DNA of 6,168 nucleotides from CAJBLF01 sp964560855 (GTDB lineage: Bacteria; Patescibacteriota; Gracilibacteria; Absconditabacterales; Absconditicoccaceae). The position numbers were made by a program, and so were the translations under genes. Location of the stretch: contig CAZLLU010000036.1 of NCBI GenBank assembly GCA_964560855.1, positions 1 to 6,168 of the forward strand. The letters are read 5' to 3'. The notes beneath the pieces were generated by a model that saw nothing but the letters and a program-made list of their open reading frames with translations, searched no databases and was not told where the DNA came from. Shown in pieces: positions 1-6,113 of the stretch (position 1 is the first letter of the stretch; every line of letters starts with the position of its first letter).

Positions 1-11
1 TACTCCATAAA

Positions 12-52
12 TCCTCCACCACTCCGTGGTTCCCCTCCTTTACAAAGGAGGA
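12..52. repeat. Palindromic REP-like element downstream of ftsK
   Basis: This short intergenic stretch is packed with inverted repeats. ACCAC (18-22) pairs with GTGGT (26-30) over a 3-base loop. CCTCCTTT (34-41) pairs with AAAGGAGG (44-51). TCCTCC (12-17) is also complementary to GGAGGA (47-52), so a larger outer stem can form instead. It lies just beyond the ftsK stop codon. Read on the ftsK strand, the hairpin has no T-run after it, so it is not a canonical intrinsic terminator. Its look is that of dispersed palindromic elements found between genes in many bacteria. Only one copy is in the window, so its repeated nature is an inference. Confidence 0.5.
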
Positions 53-65
53 CAGTTATTTTAGT

Positions 66-2192
66 TTAAATAAAGATATCTCTCGGTTTAGCACCATCTT
101 GCGGACCGATAACCCCTCTCTCTTCCAGGATATCCATAATTCTCGCTGCACGCGCAAATCCTACTCAGAGTTTTCTCTGCAATAAGGTAGCTGAAGCTTT
201 TCTAGTCTGCTGGATAACTTGGATGGCTTGTTCTACAAGTTCATCATCATCATTTCATCAGCTAGAGAACAATTGCTCTCACGCTTCCAATTTATTTTCT
301 AGTAATCATACAATCTCTTGGTTGTAGATATCCTCTTCCGTCAATCCGCCCATATATTTCGTCTTCAATGCCATAACTACTTTTTCTATCTCTTCCGTAG
401 AGACAAAAGGAGCCTGGATTCTTGTCGGCGCTTTGGTTGAAGGATCCATATAGAGCATATCTCATTTTCCTAGCAATGTCTCAGCTCATTTTCTTCCCAA
501 TATCGTCCTACTATCTATTTCTGAAACAGTTCAGAATGCTATTCTCGTCGGCATATTTGCCTTGATCAATCCCGTGATAACATCTACGGACGGTCTCTGT
601 GTCGCGATAATCAAATGGATTCCTACTGCACGAGCTTTCGCAGAGATATGCGTAATGCAAGATTCAACATCTCTTTTCGCTTTGGAGAGCATCATAGATG
701 CGAGCTCGTCGACAACGAACACGATACGGAACATCTTTTCCGCAGGTCCTTTGGCATTGTATTCTGATATATTTTTTACTCTTGCTTCTCTCAGAACCCC
801 ATATCTTCTCTCCATTTCATGTTCGGTCCGTTTCAATAATTTCAAAGCTTTCTCCGATTCAAAGACAATCGGAGCTAATAAATAAGGAAGTCCCGCGTAC
901 AATTCGAGTTCCACCTGTTTCGGATCGACCATCAGAAATTTGAGTTCAGAAGGTGTATTTTGATGCATTAGAGAAAGAATGAAATCGTTCACTCCGACGG
1001 ATTTTCCAGAACCAGTCGCTCCAGCAACGAGAAGATGCGGCATAGACTCTAGTGTTTTGACGACAATAGCACCATCGATCGCTTTTCCGAGCGCTAGATT
1101 GTTATCGGATTTTTTCATCTCGTTGGTAAATTCTGTCGTTCAAAGCACATCACCCAAACGCACCATAAGTGGCTTCGGATTAGGCAACTGAATACCTACG
1201 CAATCGGTTCCAGGGATTGGCGCAACTATTCTGACTGACTTAGATTTGAGCGATAAGGAAATATCATTGGAAAGACTTTCGATAGTAGATAATCTGATTC
1301 CTTCATCTGGTTTAATTCTGATTTGAACGATGGAAGGCCCGATATCGAATCCCTCGATCATGATCGGCACATTAAATTCCATCAATTTATTCTGCAATGC
1401 TTTGGCTTTTTCCATAAGGAATGTTTCATCGATCGTCACCGTCTGATCAGGGTTTGTTTCCAAAATAGTAGCTGCGAATGTTGGCTTCTCCGCTGAGAAA
1501 TTTATTGCAGGCCTGATTTTTTTTTCTTGAGCTTTCTCTTTTTCTTCTATCTTGCGTTCAAGTTTATCCTTGATGAGCGACTTGATCAACGAGCGTGAAA
1601 CTGGCTGTCAGAAGTTTGGTTTTTCTTCCTCTTCTTCCTCCTCTTCTTCCTCTTCTTCTACCTTTCACCTTCTACTTTCTACTTTCTTCTTTGGTTTCTT
1701 ATCCACCTGAAGATTTATCTTTGGCAATGAAAAATTGAACGAATACAAAATCCGCGCGATAGCGAGAATCAGCATGATGATGATAAACGCTTTGGTTGCA
1801 ATCGCTTTATTACCGAACATCACTTGTAGCAACGCGATCACGGGCCAGGAAATATATCCTCATAACTTCTCGTATTTGGTGACATCACCATCGATGATAG
1901 GAAAGTTGATTACCGCAGAGATGATAACCATTATCACCATAAACTGCCTAATCAGCAATTTCATCAGATAGCCTTTTGCCATAATGATAATACCTACGAC
2001 GAAACATAAGGCAAAAAACACATAGAGTCATACCTCACCAAATGCTATGCTCGCATAGGTTTTGAAAAACATTAGCACTGGCGATCCTTCCGCGAAATAA
2101 AGCGAAAAGAAAAATAACGATCCCAAGACCGTGAGGCTGATTCCGAGTTTATATTTATTGAGCACTACGCTTTTCTTTCTTCTTCTGGACAA
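66..2192 (-). CDS. ftsK: DNA translocase FtsK/SpoIIIE
   Basis: Septum-anchored hexameric ATPase that pumps double-stranded DNA during chromosome segregation. It is 708 residues when TGA is read as Gly (13 times: residues 55, 111, 176, 195, 351, 554, 569, 577, 629, 638, 645, 646, 676) and CGG as Trp (147, 455). The N-terminus has a basic start (MSRRRKKS) and four or five membrane segments between about 16 and 150. A Lys- and Glu-rich linker (about 158-220) includes 12 consecutive Glu (179-190). The motor domain has Walker A GATGSGKS (391-398), Walker B ending VVDE (to 496), ATQRP (530-534) and the TGA-spanning AFGTVSEIDSRTIL (from 552). The C-terminal gamma winged helix (about 652-708) has LQRKLGVGFARAARI and ends KPRDIFI. 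The start is uncertain: TTG at 2190-2192 follows a TAA by three codons, GTG at 2163-2165 is an alternative, and neither has a Shine-Dalgarno. It is divergent from rpoD. Confidence 0.97.
1621..1690. repeat. Low-complexity tract inside the ftsK linker
   Basis: The plus strand is almost pure pyrimidine here. Positions 1623-1658 are a GAA/GAG run on the coding strand giving 12 Glu in a row (FtsK residues 179-190). Next to it, 1673-1686 is two exact copies of the 7-base unit TACTTTC, with related degenerate units at about 1660-1672. The whole tract is a multiple of codons and is translated in frame as part of the flexible linker between the membrane and motor domains, a region where FtsK proteins vary freely. 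It probably arose by slippage or by capture of an intergenic simple repeat; that origin is an inference. Confidence 0.7.
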
Positions 2193-2218
2193 AGCACAAT
2201 ATTAACGATAAAAACAGT

Positions 2219-2245
2219 GTACATATGCCATATAAACATATGTAT
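2219..2245. repeat. Inverted repeat in the ftsK/rpoD intergenic region
   Basis: TACATATG (2220-2227) is the reverse complement of CATATGTA (2237-2244), giving an 8-bp stem over a 9-base loop, with a possible extra G-T pair outside. It lies 27 bases upstream of the proposed ftsK start, so in the ftsK transcript it could be a 5' leader hairpin, or in DNA an operator. It is AT-rich and of low predicted stability. No convincing -35/-10 pair for ftsK could be placed around it. Function unknown. Confidence 0.4.
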
Positions 2246-2312
2246 ATACGGTATCGTTTTATGGCTTGTTTTCAATGGGAAATACCGGCTGATCGCGATA
2301 ATAGACAGACCA

Positions 2313-2332
2313 TCAATAATAATATCTATTGA
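2313..2332. promoter_or_regulatory. Inverted repeat overlapping the rpoD -35 box (candidate operator)
   Basis: TCAATA (2313-2318) and TATTGA (2327-2332) are a perfect 6-bp inverted repeat with an 8-base spacer. The right arm runs into the TTGACA hexamer at 2329-2334. A dimeric regulator bound here would cover the -35 element of the rpoD promoter. The match is short and AT-rich, so chance is possible, and no regulator gene is present in the window. Confidence 0.25.
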
Positions 2333-2356
2333 CATTTCATAGTAAATGTTTAAATT
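2329..2356 (+). promoter_or_regulatory. Sigma70-type promoter of rpoD
   Basis: A perfect TTGACA -35 hexamer (2329-2334) is followed after 16 bases by TAAATT (2351-2356), a four-of-six match to the -10 consensus. Transcription would begin around 2362-2364, giving a leader of only about 20 bases before the rpoD ATG at 2384. No Shine-Dalgarno sequence is visible in that leader. The promoter points away from ftsK, in the expected direction for rpoD. The -35 is strong evidence, the -10 only moderate. Confidence 0.6.
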
Positions 2357-2383
2357 AAATGGACTTTATTTCTTAGATCAACA

Positions 2384-3259
2384 ATGAAACAGTTTGAAAT
2401 TAAGAAAACTATTACTCCACGTGATACTCAGTCAGTAAATAGATACCTGCATGATATCAGTAAAGAGGAATTAATCACCGCGATGCAGGAAGCAGAATTA
2501 ACACAGAGAATCAAACAATGAGATCAGCAGGCATTGGAAAAATTGGTCAAAGCCAATTTAAAGTTTGTCGTATCCGTAGCTAAAAAATATAGAACTAGCT
2601 GAGTCTCTTTGGTTGATTTGATCAATGAAGGGAATCTTTGACTTATCAAAGCAGCCCAAAAATTCGACGAAACGAAAGGATTTAAATTTATCTCCTATGC
2701 TGTTCGACGGATCAGGCAATCTATCATACAATCATTAGCAGAAGACGCTAGGGTAGTCAAATTACCGCGCGATAAGATTAGCTGAATCTATAAAATAGAA
2801 AAAACAATAGCCAAGTTCGAACAGCTCCACCACAGAGCACCTACTGAACAAGAGATAGCAGACATAATGTGAGTAAACGTAAACAACGTAAAAAAAATTC
2901 TTGAAGTACAAGCAAAAGCGTCTTTTCTCGATAAGCCTATAGAAAGTGGAGATTCAAGTGCAATCACCTTGATGGATACAATAAAAAGCGATGAATTTGA
3001 CGATCCTGATGCCAATCTCAACAAAGAATCCTTGAGAATAGAAATAGCTAAAATACTTAACACAATTGATTCAAGAGAAAAAATAATCATAGAATATTTT
3101 TTTGGCTTAGATCCAAATTTTCCACAAGGACTTACATTGGAAGAAATAGCTAATAAACTAGATATTACGAAAGAAAGAGTCAGACAAATCAAAGAAAGAG
3201 GGATTAGAAAAATAAGAAACACTATCAGATCCAAATCACTCAAAAAATATCTTGGATAG
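2384..3259 (+). CDS. rpoD: RNA polymerase principal sigma factor (sigma70/RpoD, SigA type)
   Basis: Directs RNA polymerase to -35/-10 promoters. It is 291 residues, a short form without region 1.1. Region 1.2 is at about 10-46 and region 2 at about 47-120, including LVDLINEGNLGLIKAAQKFD and FKFISYAVWWIRQSI. Region 3 covers about 130-205. Region 4 covers about 220-285, with the helix-turn-helix LTLEEIANKLDITKERVRQI. TGA is read as Gly at 46, 73, 86, 134 and 163; residue 86 is the Gly of the family motif EGNLGL. The two adjacent Trp of region 2 (108, 109), which help promoter melting, are encoded CGA CGG at 2705-2710. All Arg in region 4 are AGA. The ATG at 2384 is the natural start, with no Shine-Dalgarno. 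It has its own promoter and terminator, so it is probably monocistronic. Being the only sigma in view, I take it as the housekeeping one. Confidence 0.96.
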
Positions 3260-3287
3260 AAAATTTTCTATACTTTTCATTGAAAGT

Positions 3288-3325
3288 TAAAGGAGTTTAT
3301 ATAGTATTAAGCTCCTTTATTTTTT
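3288..3325 (+). terminator. Intrinsic terminator of rpoD
   Basis: TAAAGGAG (3288-3295) pairs with CTCCTTTA (3312-3319), and the stem extends inward through a T-G pair and TTA/TAA to about 12 bp around an 8-base loop (3300-3307). Six T follow at 3320-3325. It begins 28 bases after the rpoD stop, which is classic placement. The stop codon itself sits in another perfect 16-base palindrome (3256-3271). The stem also overlaps the end of the possible minus-strand ORF 3317-3526, so it could serve both directions, though the reverse orientation lacks a good T-run. Confidence 0.85.
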
Positions 3326-3526
3326 GCTAAAAAAAAAATGAAGAACGGTGTGCAATATACCAGCACACACAATTGTCCATGTACCTACAAATGATGTGAA
3401 AATCATGGCAAATGTTGCGACCACATCGCCTATCACTACAAAATTTCACCGCAGAGAAAAAAATCCTATGACAGAAGTATTATATACTACAACAAAAATC
3501 ACAAATAATTTAGCATTTATCATCAT
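3317..3526 (-). CDS. Possible small two-helix membrane protein
   Basis: I do not recognise a family. It is 69 residues, starting at ATG 3524-3526 (a second ATG follows directly) and ending TAA at 3317-3319. It is open only if TGA is read as Gly (residue 28, at 3443-3445); the codon just before it is CGG, predicted Trp. Two hydrophobic segments are visible, about residues 6-24 (LFVIFVVVYNTSVIGFF) and about 30-65 (including VATFAMIFTSFVGTW), with a basic end (SKK). Codons are rich in first-position G, as in coding DNA. Against it: no Shine-Dalgarno, a start only 3 bases from the divergent leuS start, an end inside the rpoD terminator stem, and antisense of A-rich DNA tends to look hydrophobic. 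If it is not a gene, the 270-base gap holds only the rpoD terminator and the leuS promoter. Confidence 0.35.
3478..3488 (+). promoter_or_regulatory. Candidate -10 region for leuS
   Basis: Overlapping TATTAT (3478-3483) and TATACT (3483-3488), each five of six matches to the -10 consensus, lie 42-52 bases upstream of the leuS ATG. No good -35 hexamer is found at the right distance, so this is weak. A promoter is expected somewhere in the gap because rpoD has its own terminator. Confidence 0.25.
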
Positions 3527-3529
3527 ATC

Positions 3530-6082
3530 ATGGAAATCAAAGACATCGGAAAAAAACGGCAACAGAAACGAGCAGAGACTAACCTCTACAACGTAGTGGA
3601 AGATCCTAATAAACCAAAATATTATATTCTGGATATGTTTCCGTATCCATCTGGTTCCGCATTGCACGTAGGACATCCAAAGGGATTCATCGCTACCGAC
3701 GCCATCGCCAGGAAAAAAATGCTTGAAGGATTCAATGTCTTACATCCGATGGGATTCGATACATTCGGTTTAGGAACCGAACAATACGCTATCGATCACA
3801 AGATGAAGCCACAAATAGTCTCTGAACAAAATATCGCGAAATTTGTCGATCAGTTGAAAAGCTTCTGAACCACTTATGACCGAAGCAGATCTGTAAACAC
3901 TGCTGACCCGAAATATTTCAAATGGACGCAGCGAGTCTTCTTGCAAATGTACAATCATTATTACGATGAGAAGTTGAAAAAAGCGATGCCTATCGCTTCG
4001 CTCAAATTGAAAATTGAAAATGGAGAATTGAAAATTAATGAGGATATTGATAGCTATTTGAATTCACAACGTCTCGCGTATGTAGATTATAAACCTATCA
4101 ATCGATGTCCGAAATGTATGACGGGATTGGCAAATGAAGATCTCGATGATGGAAAGTGTGAACGTTGCGGAAGTCCGGTAGAACAGAAACCGATGAAACA
4201 ACGAGTATTGAAAATCACAAAATACGCTGAAAGATTGCTTGAATGATTGGACACGTTGAAGCGAGAAGAATCTATGAAAGACTTGGAAAGAAATCGGATA
4301 GGAAAAAGCGAAGGAACGGACTTCGATATGGTCATTGCGAGCGAAGCGAAGCAATCTTGAGAGGATTTGAAATTCACCGTCTACACAACAAGAGTCGATA
4401 CGGTATTTGGAATGTCATTCGTCGCGATAGCGCCAGAGCATCCGTTGCTTGCGCAAATGAAAAATGAATGATGAATGATTAATAATTGGAAAGAAATCGA
4501 AACATATCAAGAACAAGCAAAACATAAAACACAACTTGAGAGGACAGAATTGCAAAAAGACAAAACCTGAGTAAAAATAGAATGAATTAGTGCTATCAAT
4601 CCGTTTAATGGACAAGCCGTTCCTATTTTCGTAGCGGATTATGTCTTAGCAAATTATGGAACCGGAGTCGTTATGGCAGTGCCTGCCCACGATGAAAGGG
4701 ATTTCGATTTTGCGAAGAAATACGACTTGCCGATAACCAATTCTATCTTACCAAAAGACAAGAATTTTACAGACTATGACAAAGTAATAACTTCTAAAAT
4801 ATGTTATACAGAAAAATGAATAGTGAACAATTCAGCAGAATTCAGCGGTTTGGAAAGCGATGAAGCGATTACGAAGATGCAAGCATGGCTACAAGAAAAA
4901 GGAATCGGCGGAGTCAAAGTGAATTATAAAATGCAAGACCGAGTATTTAGTAGACAAAGATACCGAGGCGAACCGTTCCCAATCCTTCGAGATGAAGACG
5001 GAAATATCGTCGCCCTCGATGAAAAAGACCTCCCATTGCTTTTGCCGGATGTAGAAAATTATGCACCGACGGGAACCGAAGAATGACCGCTGGCAAATAT
5101 TACGGATTGGGTGAATGTCACAAAAGATGGAAAGCAATATAAACGTGAAACCAATACGATGCCAGGTCGAGCAGGTAGCTCACGGTACTGGCTCAGATAT
5201 ATGGATCCCAAGAATAATGAAGCATTAGTAGGAAAAGACAAAGAAGCATATCGAGGCAATGTCGATGTCTATGTTGGTGGTGCAGAACATGTAACTAGGC
5301 ATATGATCTACGGAAGATTCCGACAAAAATTCTTGTACGATATCGGTGTAGTGACGAAGCAAGAACCGTTCGAAGAATATCATTATGTCGGGCTCATCAT
5401 GGGAGAAGACGGCAGGAAAATGAGTAAGAGACGAGGGAATGTCGTCAACCCAGATGATATCGTTGCCGAGTTCTGAACTGATGCATTGAGAACGTATGAG
5501 ATGTTCATGGGACCATTCGACCAATCTATTGCATGGAGTACGAACGGAATAAAAGGAGTGAAAAAATTCCTCGAAAAAATAATTGCACTCAAAGATAAAC
5601 TGACAGCAAATGAAGAAACAAATGAGACAAAGATACTTCTCAATCAAAGCATCAAAAAGCTGACGGAAGATATCGACGGATTCAGATTTAACACTGCGAT
5701 CTCCCAGCTGATGATACTCGTCAACCATTTGACGGAAGCGAAGGAAATCACGAAAAAAACATTCGAAGATTTAGTCGTTCTTGTCTCACCGTTTGCACCG
5801 CATCTCGCAGAAGAACTACGAGAGCAATTAGACAATGAGTATTCAATCTTTACGAAAGCGACTCGGCCAACCTATGATGAGAAATGCTTAGTTGCAGATA
5901 CAGTAACTATCGGTGTGCAAGTCAACGGAAAAATGAGAGGAACGATATGTATCAATAAAGATGCCGAAGAAAAAGATGCTATGGACGCAGCCAAATCAGA
6001 CGAAAAAATAACATCTCGGATTACATCGGAACCAAAAAAAATAATTTATGTGAAAGGAAAAATCTTGAATATAGTAGTATAA
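3530..6082 (+). CDS. leuS: Leucyl-tRNA synthetase
   Basis: Class I synthetase that charges tRNA-Leu and edits mischarged products. It is 850 residues, near the usual bacterial length. HIGH-type motif is HVGH (46-49) after MFPYPSG; KMSKR is at 630-634, followed by WGN. Cysteines 193, 196, 210 and 213 form a CPKC...CERC zinc-binding pattern. The CP1 editing domain has TTRVDT (286-291) and AVPAHDERD (383-391). SRQRYWGEP (474-482) and the C-terminal anticodon-binding region ending KGKILNIVV complete it. TGA is read as Gly at 113, 239, 277, 314, 315, 347, 352, 430, 519 and 649. CGA/CGG are read as Trp at 19 sites (10, 14, 118, 135, 192, 225, 245, 256, 471, 479, 487, 547, 552, 575, 598, 635, 764, 779, 830), nearly all conserved Trp in LeuRS. 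Oddities: the usual Pro of FGLP is Gly (82), the usual Pro of TTRPDT is Val (289), and three repeat-like tracts are translated. The ATG start fits the family, an in-frame TAA lies 24 bases upstream, and there is no Shine-Dalgarno. Confidence 0.98.
4004..4040. repeat. Short AATTGAAA-type repeat inside leuS
   Basis: Three or four near-identical units of the form (A)AATTGAAAA occur in a row (4004-4010, 4011-4020, 4026-4035), encoding KLKIENGELKIN (residues 159-170). It sits just before the zinc-binding module, where the LeuRS family has a hydrophilic stretch of variable length, so insertion would be tolerated. The unit resembles AT-rich simple repeats found between genes. Local duplication is seen directly; any mobile origin is an inference. 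Confidence 0.6.
4331..4357. repeat. Dispersed-type repeat in the leuS editing domain, encoding VIASEAKQS
   Basis: The 27-base stretch begins GTCATTGCGAGC and ends AAGCAATCT, with an internal GCGAAGCGAAGC. I recognise this as a sequence seen dispersed in many unrelated bacterial genomes, where in this frame it yields the tell-tale peptide VIASEAKQS (here residues 268-276). It falls between SEG (260-262) and TTRVDT (286-291), where other LeuRS have about 17 residues from SEG to TTR and this one has 23. So it looks like an in-frame insertion or replacement in a surface loop. It is the only copy in the window. Confidence 0.75.
4457..4489. repeat. Low-complexity ATGAAT tract inside leuS
   Basis: A run of ATGA/AATG units (ATGAAAAATGAATGATGAAT and on into TAATAATTGG) encodes MKNEGGMINNW (residues 310-320), including two adjacent TGA codons read as Gly. 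It lies in the editing domain between the APEHPL region and the ERTELQKDKTG region. That segment is usually helical linker sequence with variable length in LeuRS. It resembles an AT-rich spacer repeat captured in frame. Confidence 0.45.
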
Positions 6083-6094
6083 TCACTATCACCT

Positions 6095-6110
6095 TACCCC
6101 GTAAGGGGTA
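6095..6110. repeat. Hairpin between leuS and tRNA-Ser
   Basis: TACCCC (6095-6100) pairs with GGGGTA (6105-6110) over a GTAA loop. It lies 12 bases after the leuS stop and 3 bases before the tRNA. No T-run follows, so it is not a canonical intrinsic terminator. It may mark a processing point if leuS and the tRNA are co-transcribed; this is a guess. Confidence 0.45.
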
Positions 6111-6113
6111 TAT

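Noticed and set aside
2788..3243. Minus-strand 151-codon ORF antisense to rpoD
   Set aside because: It is antisense to the conserved regions 3 and 4 of the sigma factor; its hydrophobicity is what antisense of A-rich coding DNA gives.
3348..3596. Plus-strand ORF of 82 codons overlapping the leuS start
   Set aside because: It runs out of frame into leuS, has no recognisable domain and ends within the leuS coding sequence; the TGG and CGR pattern gives no support.
4243..4467. Plus-strand 74-codon ORF with the peptide GHCERSEAI
   Set aside because: It is the wrong-frame reading of the dispersed repeat inside leuS; the leuS frame keeps homology on both sides.
5225..5728. Minus-strand 167-codon ORF antisense to leuS
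   Set aside because: Lies wholly inside the catalytic part of leuS on the opposite strand, with no domain resemblance; a shadow.
66..6082. ftsK, rpoD and leuS as pseudogenes broken by many stop codons
   Set aside because: All the breaks are TGA in the same frame, at family glycines, with no frameshifts and intact catalytic motifs; recoding explains every one.
2384..6082. TGA as Trp (mycoplasma-type code 4)
   Set aside because: TGA positions align to Gly, not Trp, in well-known motifs (EGNLGL, GKGDML, LGVGFAR); Trp is instead TGG, CGA and CGG.
2384..6082. Selenocysteine or sporadic readthrough at TGA
   Set aside because: 28 sites in three housekeeping genes with no Cys or Sec context and no stem-loop pattern; a global reassignment is far simpler.
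6095..6110. Intrinsic terminator after leuS
   Set aside because: The hairpin is short and not followed by a T-run; kept only as a hairpin.
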